A stretch of 64,000 nucleotides of DNA from Tetrahymena thermophila SB210. Its lineage: Eukaryota > Ciliophora > Oligohymenophorea > Hymenostomatida > Tetrahymenidae. Where the stretch lies: positions 124,001 to 188,000 of the forward strand of contig NW_002476271.1 in the NCBI RefSeq assembly GCF_000189635.1. The letters are read 5' to 3'. Numbering within the stretch: position 1 is the first letter of the stretch; each line of letters opens with the position of its first letter. Below the pieces are notes generated by a model. It worked only from the letters and a program-made list of their open reading frames with translations. It had not been told where the DNA came from and did no database searches. Of this stretch, positions 1-12,852 are shown in pieces. A program made the position numbers and the translations under genes.

Positions 1-1131
1 TATTTATGGAATCAAAGTTAAGCAGCATACACTGCATTTTATTAACAAAATAACAATAAATTTCACAAATCTTCAAATTTATTTAGTTTTTTTTCAATTT
101 TTGCAAAACAAATGAAATTCTTTTTTAGTTGAAAATTTGAGATAGGAAAGATGAATTAAAATCAATAATAATATTCTATGCTTTGAATACACACTGAAAT
201 TTTAATAATCAAAGCTATTTATTTACCACTAATTAAATCATAAATTAAATATTTAAATAGAATTTTTGAATTTTGTAATTTATTTATTCATCCACTTACT
301 ATTATAATTAATTATATATATATCTATAATAATAAAGACTAGATAAGAAAAAAGAAAAATTCTAAATAATTATTATTTCAATCAATTAATCAATCAACTA
401 AATTGCAAATAAACAAATCAATCATTCGACAAATAAATTTATAAATGCTTGCCGATTATTTGAAAATTTATAACGTAATAAGATCATCATTTATAAACCG
501 TCATAAACAATATTAAAACTTTACATATCCTATATTGGATCTAATTAACATATTGAAAAATTGACAATGAAATATGATAAGTGGAAAGAGTATCGATCTG
601 TTCATCTATCAATCTATATATTTATATATGAATTAATCTATCTTTTCATCATTTTAATTTATGAAAGATTTATTTCTATCATTTTTTCTTTTTGATTGGT
701 TACTTTCTCATAGATTGCTTAGCTCTGTAAGATTTATTATTTTGCAAATTAATTTACCCACTCTCAGCAAATCTAATATAATATCTACGTTTCAATTAAT
801 CTGCAAGTCTATTAATTGCATTAAATAAATAAATTATATTACCTCCCTTGAAGACCTATTAATCGAATTACTTGGCTTGTGTATTGAAATTAGAAATAAA
901 AAGTAGTCCTCCCAGATTTCATTCAAATAATTATCAAAAAAAAAGATTTGTTGTCATATCTACAATAATAAATAACTCTTAATTTACTTAGCACATATAA
1001 ACAAATACATAAATTCACTCATACATATTCAGTGACCAAATTTCTTTTAATGGAATTTTTAAGTGAACAAGCATAAATGCAAACGCCTCAAAGGAATCGC
1101 TATCAGTAATAGGAGCCTCTTAGCATTTAAA
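1..1131. other. AT-rich spacer
   Basis: I see no coding frame of either strand that continues for a useful length here. The stretch holds runs of A and T and short simple repeats. Its last 100 bases are slightly richer in G and C and lead into the first gene, so they probably contain that gene's 5' untranslated region and promoter. Confidence 0.5.
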
Positions 1132-1940
1132 ATGGGTAGTTCAACCCGAATTCTTCAGTAGCAACCAACGAATTTGACTCACCAGTAGGGATTTACACAA
1201 AGTTTTATATAAATTATTTTATTTTTTTTATTATTCTTAGCAAAACTTACTGTCTTTTAAAAATTTAGAAAAACGAGTAATTGACTTCAAATTCAAAAAG
1301 AATGATGCTGCTTGAGTTTTCGCCGAAATAAGAGCCTTGCAACCGCTACAAGAATGTTGTATTTAGTTGTGAGGATGAAGATTCGTCCAAAAAGCAAGAT
1401 TTTTTTGATTATCAGCAAACTGCCTGCAAGTCTGTCCAAAAGAAATAGACTTAGCTTCAAAATAACTCTTCATCAAATCGCAAAATTGAATACGAAGAAG
1501 ATGAATACAATTTAACTCCTATTAGCTCTTCAAAGAAGGGAAAGGCGATTGAGAGACCAGACGAAGATGAAATATAACAATTAAATGAATTAGATTAACA
1601 AATGAACGATATGAACATTCATACGACTTGTAAAAAACAGAGAGGAAATAGTTATAGCGGATTTTCGTAAAACTTTGAAAGCTAACATTAAATAAGAAAT
1701 ATGAATCAAATGTAGGAATTAGAATCCCTTCATTACTAGACAGATCATAATAATGAGTTAATTTATATGACATAAAATCCCTAATGTTATTAAAATGGAT
1801 ACCAGCACAAAGACATACCAATTAACTAGTGTATCTAGCAGGAAAAAGCTTTGGATTATTAAAAAGTAACAATTAATTTGAGAAAAATCAAGAAAAATTC
1901 ATTAGGAGCATTTCAAAATTTTAATTAAATTACGAGCTGA
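1132..1940 (+). CDS. Small Gln/Asn-rich hypothetical protein (2 exons)
   Basis: I do not recognise this protein. Exon 1 is 1132-1184 and exon 2 is 1241-1940, joined across a 56-base GT...TTAG intron. The 39-base intron that starts further on keeps exon 1 in its original frame and runs into a TGA at 1282, whereas the donor at 1185 puts exon 2 into the frame that stays open to the TGA at 1938-1940. The product is about 250 residues, hydrophilic, with many glutamines encoded by TAA and TAG, an acidic stretch (EYEEDEYNLTPISSSKKGK) in the middle and no membrane segment. Composition differs sharply from the AT-rich flanks, which supports real coding. The start Met is the first in frame. Function unknown; could be a disordered regulatory protein. 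Confidence 0.65.
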
Positions 1941-4900
1941 GCCAATTATTCAAAAAAAAAAGAAAGTCTTAAATTTAAATTTTTTGTTTGTTAACAAATA
2001 GTTGGGAATGCTATAAAAAATATTACCAACTATCAATCAAAAAGCAAACAAATTATATTTTAACAAGCCAATTTTAATTATTCATAATTAGATAATTTAA
2101 AAGGGAATAATCAATATAATAAATAGTAATAATAATAATACAAACATAATGCTCTCTTAAATCTTCAACTTGAATTTATTTTACCAAAAGTCAAATTAAA
2201 TTAATTGCTTGGCTTGATTGATTTATTCATGATTTAATTACTCTTTTCTTTTTAATTCAAAATAAATCTCTTAACTTAGTTAATTCAAATAAAATTAACA
2301 TGCTTTATTCTTCTTCGAAATAATTTTTATTTCTTATTTCAAAAGGCATTTGACAGTATTATTGACTTTGTGAACTCTTTCAACTGTAAGTATCAACAGA
2401 TCTCCTCTAAATTAGTAATTTATTTTACCTATTTTCTGATAAAATAACATTTACTGTGCATTTTTATTGTTGCAATTTTAATTTGTTATTAAAATAATAC
2501 TATAAAGAGTCCTTCTTGTGTCATTGAAATTAAAGACCAGTAAACACTACCTAAGCAAAGAATGATTGATGTAATACTTTACTCTTAATAGATTTTTATA
2601 GAATTTTTATTTTGTCTTTCATCTATTTTTTATTTGACACCAAACATTTTTTCCTCTTCACATATATTTATATCAGAGATAATTAAAGCTCTTTTAAACA
2701 TAAAATATATTTATTTATTTACTCTCACTCTTTTAGTTATTCAGAAATACCTTTAAGAAAACTTATTTTAATAATTTGAATTTATTTTTTTGATACATTT
2801 TTAAATAATTAATTAGTTAATGTTTTAGAGCATCAATCGTATCGAAATTATATAAGAAAGTCTATCTATGAAAGAAACAAATCACAGATAAATTTCTATT
2901 TAGCACAATGCTCTCTTCCATTTATTTGTTCCTAATGCTTTTGCATAGTACCAAATGTTCTGGAGAGTTTCTCTAACTGTGCCTAACCCAACCATAACCT
3001 ACTTAAGTATTTACTATTGAAATCTCTACGATACATACATAACTCTATTCTCCTCTAAAATCTAATTAAATGAATTAAAAGATTTACATCATAAATTTTA
3101 TAGCATTTAAATTTGAACATTAATTAATCACACACACATTTCTATTAACTATCTAAAACTCTTACTTAATGACGACAGCTTCAATAATTCTAACAACATA
3201 TTTATTTCTATCTGCATGATAATTTTCCTTATAAATAATAAAAATAAATAAATAAATAAATACTGCTTTATAAACTAATTAAAACGATTAAAATAAATAA
3301 CAATTAAACAAAATATTAATTATTCAAACTACTTTTATATAATATAAAACCCTACTACATACACACACAAATAAATAAATTATTTATATTTTCTTAATAT
3401 TTTTAATTTATCATGATCATTATTGTTTATTCATATCTACAACTAACTTTTGTATCTACTTTATTTAGCATTATCCAATTATTAAAATAAAAACTTTTAA
3501 TTATAAATTTAATTTTAAAATAATTGATTAAATATTTATTTTTGTTTTTTATAAGTTATTCTATTTTATTTATATTATTTATCAAAAAATTATTCCAGTA
3601 AAAGATTTTATTGTAAATTTAAGATGTTAATTTCTTCATTTTTTAAAAATAAGGTAGTTATTATTATTAGATAAATTGATAAAATATATTTTTAAGCAAT
3701 TTCAGTAATTATTTTTTAATTTTAAGAAAAATTTATATTTTGAAAAATGAAAATAAATTAAATTATATTTAAAAATATTTATTTAAATTTTATGTTCCTT
3801 CACTAAATTAAATTAAAATAGCTTAAGAATATAAATTTTTGACACAAATAACTTTATAAAGAAAGACCCAAGACCCAAACTCTTCTAATATTTTTAACTA
3901 CGAATAAAATATAAATTATAAAAATTAATAATTTAATTAAAAAATTTAAATTAAAAAGTAAGTAAAAAAGTCTTAAAAATAATTATTAGCAAAATCAATT
4001 TTTTAAAAATGAAAAAAATTTATTTGATGAATTTATTTTTTAAAATAAGAATTTTAAACATAAATATTAAAATATAATTATTGAATAAAGTAAAAGAAGA
4101 CTAGTTAAATACATTTTTTAAATAAATGAAATGTGCAAAAAAAAATTTTAATTGTTTTAGTTTAAATAAATCTAAATAGAAATTAAAGATATTCAATTAC
4201 TGATTCAACATTTTGTTGAAATAACCATTTTATTTGCTTTAACAAAATATTATTATAAAAAATAAATTAAAATTATAATAATGAAATAGATATAAAAAAA
4301 GATATGTTTTATTTTCACTAAATTTAAATAGTTCTTCATTATGAATTTTGTCTGATTTAGGATGGATCCATATTTGATTTAGCTTCATCCAAGCAAAGAA
4401 TAATATAATAAATTGTAAATAAGATGATTTAAATTTTCAAATTTAAAATTAATTTTGGAAATTAAATTAAATATTTTATTATTTTTTGTAAAGTTTCTTA
4501 GCAAATAAAATAGCTTTTTCTAATAACATTTTTTTCAAGCAAATTAAAAATAACAATTTCAATTATTAAATATTGATAATAATAAAAATTTAATTTTAAA
4601 TAAATTTTTACACTTAAACTTGGGTAAAAAATAATTTATTTGCTTTGGATTGTGATGCTTTTGAATGTAAAAACATATTGAAAACAACCTTATAATTTTT
4701 TGTTGATATTTTTATATTTTTTTAGATTGTTAATATTTTTATATTTTTAGATTATGATACTATGTTAAAACAATCTTTTAAAGTAAAAAATATAAATCAA
4801 AGAATAAATGAATCAATCAATGAATGAATGAATGTAAATGGAGATAAATAGTAATAGAAAGATTTGAGATAAACATAAATAGATGTAGGTAAGTTTGTAT

Positions 4901-6208
4901 GTATAAATAAATTATGGAAAATAATAATGATATAAAAACTTTAATAGGTTTTGTGATAATTATTATATATTTTTAGCAAGCCTTCTTATAGTTTATTTCT
5001 AAGTTGACCATAAAATTATATTAATATAGTTTCTATAAAAATGACATCTTCAAGTAACTTAATTAACTTCTTTTTAATTCAATAAATCAATACTAAATAA
5101 TTGGTACTAATAGAGTAATTATTATGATCTAAAGTATTTAATTATTGCCGAATTAATTAGCTACTTTTTTTTCTTGAAAATTTTATTATTAATTAAACAG
5201 AAAATAAATGCTCAGCATAAAAATGCATTTAGATTTATGCTCAAAAGCTTAACTTTTTCTTTGTACTAAAAAAGGCTGTAAAAGTTAAAGCAGTCTTTTT
5301 AAAAATTATAGGAAATTACTATTTTCAAGTGAAAAATGAGTAATTTTTATTCTTTTTTAAAGCTTTAGTGCATGAATCTAGTTCTTTAAATCTGTGTTGA
5401 CATTTACTCTTGTTTGATTGGTCTATTGTGATCATTTATTTACTCATTTAGTATTTTGTAATAAAGAAGTTGTGGTTGTCATCAGATGAATTTGAAATAA
5501 GTAATTAATTAAGTTGTACGTACGTATGTATTTATTTATGTATGTATGTATGAAATTTAGATTGATTTGAAATGGAAATATTTGTTATTACTATTATTAA
5601 TTAATTACACACTTTTTTATTATTATTGTTATTTTAGTATTCTATTTAGTTAATAATGCAGCTTATAAGCCTTTAATAATTATTTATTTATTTATTTATT
5701 TATTTTATTAGTTTGTTATATATTAATTAAAGATATGTAAAGCAAACCCTCTTAAATATAATCTCAATTTTATTGAATAAGCTAATGATGTAATTAAAAT
5801 TATCTAAGAATCTTAAGCTAATTTATTTATTTATTTAAATTTTTATTCCTTATTTCCAAGGTGGGGACTAATTTTCCTCTAACATGTATTTATTTTATTT
5901 CATATGAATGAATGACTTATTGATAAAAATATCAATTATTTGTTTTTAATTAAAAGTCAGTTTAAGATTAGCTAAATTTAATCAGTAATACTTTTAATAA
6001 GATTTTAACTTTTGTAATTTTATTTGCAGATTATATTTTAAACAGGCGCTTATATCTTTACTTTATTTATTTATTTTAAATAGCTTTAATTAATACAATC
6101 AAAGGACCTATTGATAGGTAGATAACAGGAAAAAGTAAGTAAGTGTAGGTGGGTGGGTGATAATGATCCTTCTTATCTAAATAGGAGTTTGCTTATAAAT
6201 ATTTTTTT
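1941..6208. other. Long AT-rich spacer with simple repeats
   Basis: No gene can be supported. The first few hundred bases are likely the 3' UTR of the gene ending at 1940. Simple repeats include TGAA repeats near 4810-4835, TATG/TATT repeats near 5520-5552 and a TTTA run near 5680-5705. Chance open frames are common because TGA is the only stop, so length alone is not evidence here. Confidence 0.5.
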
Positions 6209-9200
6209 TCATTTTTTGGCTACTTCTTTAGGATTTTACTTTCTATTATTAATTGATTAAAAATAAATAAGTTATTTTAACATAAATAACAAACAAACTC
6301 AAAATACAAATTTGATCGATAAAGAATAAACAAATGAATTAATTACTTTTCTAAGCGAATTGTAAGGTTTTTGAAATTTGTGTAAATTTGTTCTAATTTA
6401 TCTCTAACTAAGTCTTGCTACTTGATGAGCTCCTCAATTCTTGGTTGCTCTTTGAATTTTACTGTTTTTATAAAGCTTTGATCGAATTCCTTTGCTAGCA
6501 TATGGGCGGCTTCTATTTCAATATGTGAATCACCAAGGCAAATCAAATTAGTGATGATCTATATATAAATAATAGAACAAAAGATTAAAAAAGTGAAAAG
6601 GGAAAAAATAGACAAAAAAGGAGACAGTTGGTTAGTTAATTAATCACTTCTCTTTATCAACATTTGTTATAATTTTAAAGTATAAATAAAAACGTAGCAA
6701 AAATCTAAATTAGCTGAATTAAATTTCTTCGTTTGACAATTTTTAATTATTTGTAAATAAAAGAATTAAAAACAAGTGCTTTATATTAATTCTTTTACTA
6801 AGTGTCGAATGCAGGTTACTTACTATTTTTCCTTATATTCTTACTTAGTAGAAATGCTTCTTTCCTTCTTTCAATCATTTTTGATGAAGGTATTTTATTT
6901 ATCTAAAAAACTGTAAATTCAAAAATATTTATCTTAAATGATAACTCTCAGTCTGCCTTTCTATAATCAATAGATTATCTGTCAATAAAGTATATTTCAG
7001 AGCTGCGTAATATGCGCAGCAAGTATTTTTTTGATATGTACATTCTCTAAAGCTTGTTTTATTACTTTTTTTGTTCATTTAATTTGGTATGCTATAAAAG
7101 TCTAAGATAGATGAGGGAAGATATTTATTTATTTTTGGGTATGTATGATAATATTTATTAAAATATTTAAATTTAGAGAGCGCTTGATTGATATCGTAGA
7201 TGATTAAGAAAGAACGAGGGAGTGCATTAAGTAAGTAAAAGAAAAGATTTGGCTTTATTTAGAGCTAAGAGAGTGGTTGATGATGTTAATAATCACAAAG
7301 ATATTGATTTAAATTCTTTTATTAAAAAATCAAGCAGAATAATATTAAAATTTCATTGATTAATTGATAGTTCTATTAATTTATCTTATTTTTATAAAGC
7401 GAATCAAAAAAGTTAAAACAATCTTTTTTCGATCAATCAATCTGCAATATTTCCCTACTTTATTTTTGACATGCATCTATCTAACTATCTACATTCTTAG
7501 ATAATTGCTACTTTCTTAGCTATTTATTAGCTACTCAAAATTGTTTAAGCTATTTTCTCTTATTTAAAAACAGTTGAAAAATTATTTTTGATCTTAATCT
7601 ATCAAGACTTGTGTGTGCTTGTTTATATTTTTGTTTGCATGAACCTAAATCACGTCACTAATCATTTTAGTTTGCTATTTTAAAATATTTCACTCTGAGG
7701 AGAAAGTTTAAATTGTTTGATATTTAGCATACAATATTTTCTTTATTGACTTTTTCTAGTAAAATTCAAATATTTATTAATATTTTCATTCATCTTTTGT
7801 GTAACTAACATCATTTATTTATTTGAATGTAAATTTTCCTCACTTTCCCATTTTAATTTTTAAAAATACTTGTAAAAAAATAATTGAAATAGCCTTCATA
7901 GTTTGTTTGAAAGAATAATCATATGTTTCTAAAGCTAGAATTTCAAAAATAAATAACGTATTTTCGTATTTATGATTAGATTTTGCATATTTTTGACTTA
8001 TTTTACAATTATTTTATGTTGATTCAGAGAGTTAAACTTTAATTTCATAACAAATTTTACCTGTTTATCGAAGTTTATTTTAATATCTCTGAATGCTTCA
8101 ACTTTCCACTGATGGCATTAATTTGGGTATTGGCTTTCGTATAAAGAACGAGCAGATATAACTTTTATTTTATATTCATCTAAATATTTATAGACAGTAG
8201 GCAAAAAATTCTTGCTGCTGTACTCAACCCAACCTTGAGCAGCGTTAGTAATAATATATGTCTCTCCGTAGTGACAAGCTTCCTTTAGAACCATACTCTT
8301 TATTTATACAAATTACATTACTTATAATTGAAATACAATGAATAAATGAATATTTTATTAATTGAAAATCAGCTTTTGCTCCTTTCAAAATACCATCTTA
8401 TCATTATCTACCATAAAAAAATTTCCAAAATCAGTTTTTATCCTTAAAATTCTACTTGAATCCAAACTTTTTCAACCGAATTTTCATGTTAGGAGTTAAT
8501 TTTAATGAGTTGGTACTATAAAACTATTAATACTGAATTTTCATATTTCTTTCTTCAGATAAGAATACAAAAAATGTAATCAATGTTAAAATAATTATCA
8601 AATTATTACTGCTGATTTATCTAAGTTCAAAAGCTACTTTTGCTAATCTGAAGTAATGTTCTCGAAGCGCTAAGCATGCAACTGGCTTGTGCAGAAAAGA
8701 GTATCGTCCCAATCAAAAATAATCACTTTTTTATATTTAAAACATTTGTGTTAATAAGCAAGCATAAAAACTGTTTATGAGTTTGTTTGTTTGTTTTTTG
8801 AAAACCAAGACTGTATTCTGATTTATTTATTCTTCGCATATGAAACGATTGACTTATCTTGTTAAAATCTTTAAATTAACTGAATATTCTTTTAAGAATT
8901 TGTCATTTAAAGATTGCCTTCAATCTACAACACACAAACAAATCATTGAGAATTTCAGATTTATGCTTTTCAAGAATAAGAAGTGCAGACAGAAATCTCA
9001 GTTCAAATAAACAAACAAAGAAAAGATAAATTATGTAAAATGTACTGGTTTGGTGCTTTTTTGAAGGCTCTTAGCGCAAAATTTTATTTGAAATGAGCTT
9101 ATTAATGTACTTGTTTCTTATTTTTTAGTTATCATCTTTTATATAGTAATTTATAAGGAAATCACCGTCCCTGTTAAGAAAGCTCTACGAGAGTTATAAA

Positions 9201-9646
9201 CGAGGTTTTTTTATACTCACAGTGTGTTACATCTAAGGCTCAGTTTATAAATCGTTGACACGATCATCGTCGTCATCATCAGCTGTGCTTTCTTCCTTCT
9301 CCTCATGCATGATTACAGGATGATCAAAATATTTTGAAATCTCTTCGTCAAAAGGAAGGGGTTTCTATTAATAGGGAGCAAGAATTTCTGTGTCTTGCTT
9401 GCCCCTCTAAGATGAAAAGGATTCACCTTATGTTGAAGATGCTGTTTTTGGCTACTCCTTTTACTCTTCGATTCGAGATGATGTGACACTTTTATTGATG
9501 CTTTCTCTCAATTACTACTTTTAATTCTCTTCAATTTGCTTTTTTAACTATTCATTTTGTTATCTTTGCTACTCGTCTATCTATTTTTAAACAGCTTCTG
9601 GAGCTTAGAAACCGAGCTTTTAAAGAAATCTTTATCGATTCAGCAT
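6209..9646 (-). CDS. HAD-superfamily phosphatase-like protein (5 exons)
   Basis: Likely a haloacid-dehalogenase-fold hydrolase. Exons, in transcript order: 9646-9217, 8770-8610, 8297-8061, 6558-6347 and 6242-6209; all phases agree and give about 357 residues. Residues 1-145 are a Gln/Glu-rich low-complexity region ending in an acidic DDDDDD run. The core starts with VIIFDWDDTLFCTS near residue 160, which is HAD motif I (DxDxT). TYIITNAAQGWVEYS fits motif II (Ser/Thr-Asn), and LICLGDSHIEIEAAHML fits motif IV. The last exon boundary is inferred: without it the frame runs on through low-complexity sequence to a TGA near 5937. Intron 3 is about 1.5 kb, very long for this genome. The substrate cannot be told from sequence. 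I recall similar ciliate proteins with the same DWDDTLF and GDS motifs, but no function. Confidence 0.85.
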
Positions 9647-12600
9647 AAAACCAACCTATATTAATTCTTTTGTATAAAGACAAATATCTAATCTAATCTG
9701 GAATAACCTTCTTCTCTTCTAATCCCTTTCCCTTATATATTTAATTGGTTTGTCTGTTTATTTTCTGTTCACTCAATCAACAATATGACCTACAAGTCAA
9801 AAAAAACTTTAAGAATGAAAATAAGACTTCTTTTCTATCTTTATTTATTTATTTGTTTGTGAGTGAATTAATTAATTAGCACTTAATTTTTTTTTAGGTT
9901 TTTTTGTTTCCCTAATTTTTTTTTCTTTTAAGATTCCTTTCAAAAAAAAATCTTTTCCAATCGTTTAATAAAAGTTTTCAGCGTAAAGATAATTTGTTTT
10001 TCTATTTATTAATTATTTATTATTTTGATTGTTTTTTGTTTGATTAGTTGATTCTATCTATTTATTTAATTTCACTTTGATCCTAAATTCTTTGCTCTTT
10101 ACCTGCCAAATAATCATGAAATATTACATACTAATTTTATAAAACCCCTTTGATTTCCAAAAAATTTTTTTGCATAAAGCATTAAAATATCAATGAAATA
10201 AATATATTTGATTCATTGACTCTGTCTATACTTTGTGTAATTTAAACCAAGAATAAATCAATCAATCAATCAAAATACATATTAAATAAGTAAATCAGTC
10301 ATTCAATTAACATACAAAATAGCTTAACAAAATTTGTACTGCTTTAATTAGAATCTCGTCTGTCTCATTCATAGATGTAAGTAAGTACATTTCTTGAGAT
10401 ATATCTTTTTCAATTCTACCTTCATCAATTAATCTATCTATCTATCTAACTATCTATATATCTATTTAATAATTCAAAATATTATTTTGGAAATCTGCAT
10501 TCCTTGCGATACTTTTTTTATTAATTTATATATTTATCCTTCATCATATATATTTCTTCTTCTTCTTTTTTTATATTAATTTATGCCAAGCAAGCCAAAC
10601 AAAAATTATAAATAATAAATCAATCAAACAATCAGTTCAGATATTGATTGAAAACTTTTAAAGCAATCTATTTGATCAGATTGGGCTGAAAAGCAACTAA
10701 TTTACATTCTTTGTTCTTCTTTCACTCCCATATTTAATATGACGTCTAAATGATGCATATTGCGTTTTGAATTAAATAAATACAAAATTTTTATTTTAAA
10801 TTTGTAACTTTAAATAGTCACATACACAAGTATAGGCTAAATGCCTATTTAATTAACAATAATTTAGGTTTATTTAATTTTAATTTGTTTGCATGAGAGT
10901 AAAATGTGATTATACAAATTAAATATTAATTACTGACTATGATATTACATCTGTTAATATTAGTATAAAATTAAAAGAGTCAATTAGAACTAAATTCGAA
11001 ATCTTTTCTCTTAACTTTATTCTAACAAATGCTATTTAAATTACTTCTAATTAAATAAAAAATACCAAGCAAGGTAGGTAGGTGTCATAACATTTTTTTT
11101 ACATTTTTAATAAAAGAAATATTCAATAATCATTTACGCTCATTTATACACAAAACACTTTTTTTAAAAATCATTTAATAAAAGAAATAATCTAAATTTA
11201 TTGTTTCTGAAATTCAGAAATTCTTTTGGGAATATCTACAAAAATCCCGAGGCCATTTAGAGAATCTGAATTGTAAAAAAAACGAATTAAAGATTATTTT
11301 TTATAATGGCTTTACAATATTTTACACAAATCTGTTACTAACTCTTAAAAACATGATAAATAACTTTAAAGTAGTATTTTTTTTGTTTTTACAATTAATT
11401 TTTAATAAAGATTAAAATTATTTTTAATTATTTATTCAAAAACAGCAATTTTTTGGGGGGGGGGTAGAAACCGGGGTACCAAAAACCCTCATTTCTTCCA
11501 TATTATAGAATAATATTGTAGAAATGAGGGTTTATTTTGAAGAACCCCTATTTATACCTCCCCCCAATTTTTTTATCACAAAATTTCTACAATTTATTTT
11601 CAAATTTTTAGAAATTTGAATCATTTTTCTTTTTAAAGTAAATTTAAAAATTCAGTTTAACTATAATTTTTTTTTTAATTTACAAATTTCAAATTATTGG
11701 TTGAATGACAAAAATAAAATGTTAATAAATAATCAGAAAACTGATCAACAAGCATTAAAAAGATTATAAAATTAAATGGATTTGACAAATAACATCTTCT
11801 AAGTAAAATAAAATCTTGCTTTATAAAGTACTATCTTAGGGTTAGTTAAAATTCAAATATTTTTGAATAAATCTTAAAACAATTAAATATGATTTGATAA
11901 AGAAATTAAATTATTTTTTCAAAGATTAAAATTAATCAAATTAAATATAAATCTTTTGTTTTAGCATAAATTAGTTAAGATTTAATTAAGTTAAAATAGA
12001 AAAAGCTAAATTATTTTAAAAATAAAAAATGACAATTTATATAAAAAAAACAGTTAAACTTATAATTTTATATAAATTTAAATAAAATATTAATTTAAAA
12101 TCTTTACATTTAATATAACGAAACTCCTCTTGTCTGATATTAAATTACTTCTTCTTCATTTCTTGTTTGAGAAAATATTTCACTTTAAAAAAACAAATCC
12201 TTTTAAAATATAAATTGCAATCCAAAAACTTAAAAATTTTGAAAATATTGCCAGAAAAAATTAGTATCAAATTATAAATTAACTTTAAAATAATAAATAT
12301 AATATCTCATCAAATGTTTATTAGACTCATATAAATCTATGAAACAATACATAATTTAACCATATTGCTTTTTGATTAAATACAATGGAAAGAAATCTAA
12401 CATGCATAATTAATTTTTCATAATTATTTAAAAGCTGATGAAAAAATTTAGTTTTTTGTCTTAAAATAGATAAAATTAAAAAAATAATTAAAATTCCATT
12501 TATTTTTATGTAAGAAAATAATCACAAGTTTATAAATAAAACTTAGTCAATTGAATACTTTAGAAATTCAAAAACTAATTTAAATAGATTTTTTTACAAG

Positions 12601-12852
12601 AAAGTTAGTAAATATCTATATTATATTTTAAAATAAAAGATTACTTTGAAATATGATAGAAATACTTTGATATGCTGATTAATTGATTGATATATGTATA
12701 ATTAATAATAACTAAAGTAAAATATTGTTAAATTTATTATATTAGTGTGTGTGTTTTAAGAAGATTTTATTGCATAATCTATTTATTTGTTATAATTAAC
12801 TAGATTTATTGCATTAATTATCTATCTTGCTTGAAATTCATAATTAATATTT
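9647..12852. other. AT-rich spacer containing a GC-rich inverted repeat
   Basis: No gene supported. The first part is the presumed promoter of the HAD gene. CTAT repeats lie near 10430-10465 and TCAA repeats near 10257-10272. The only unusual element is the inverted repeat at about 11447-11575, listed separately. Confidence 0.5.
11447..11575. repeat. Imperfect inverted repeat with a G10 run
   Basis: Two arms of about 50 bases face each other across about 22 AT-rich bases. The left arm (11447-11497) begins with six T and ten G (11455-11464), continues through an ACCGGGGTACC segment and ends in CCCTCATTTCT. The right arm (11520-11575) is its near reverse complement: it begins AGAAATGAGGG and ends CCTCCCCCCAATTTTTT. 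The innermost 11 bases of the arms match perfectly. In sequence this AT-rich, it stands out strongly. It could fold into a long hairpin, or be a small foldback element remnant. No open frame spans it. Confidence 0.8.

Noticed and set aside
9642-9657. AAAACCAACCTATAT, resembling the Tetrahymena chromosome breakage sequence
   Set aside because: The remembered core is AAACCAACCTC; the C after the T is replaced by A, and there are no telomere repeats, so it is probably fortuitous. It overlaps the start region of the HAD gene.
10430-10465. CTAT simple repeats, with similar tetranucleotide runs elsewhere (5520-5552, 23210-23226)
   Set aside because: Ordinary microsatellites for an AT-rich genome; no sign of a regulatory or CRISPR-like spacing.
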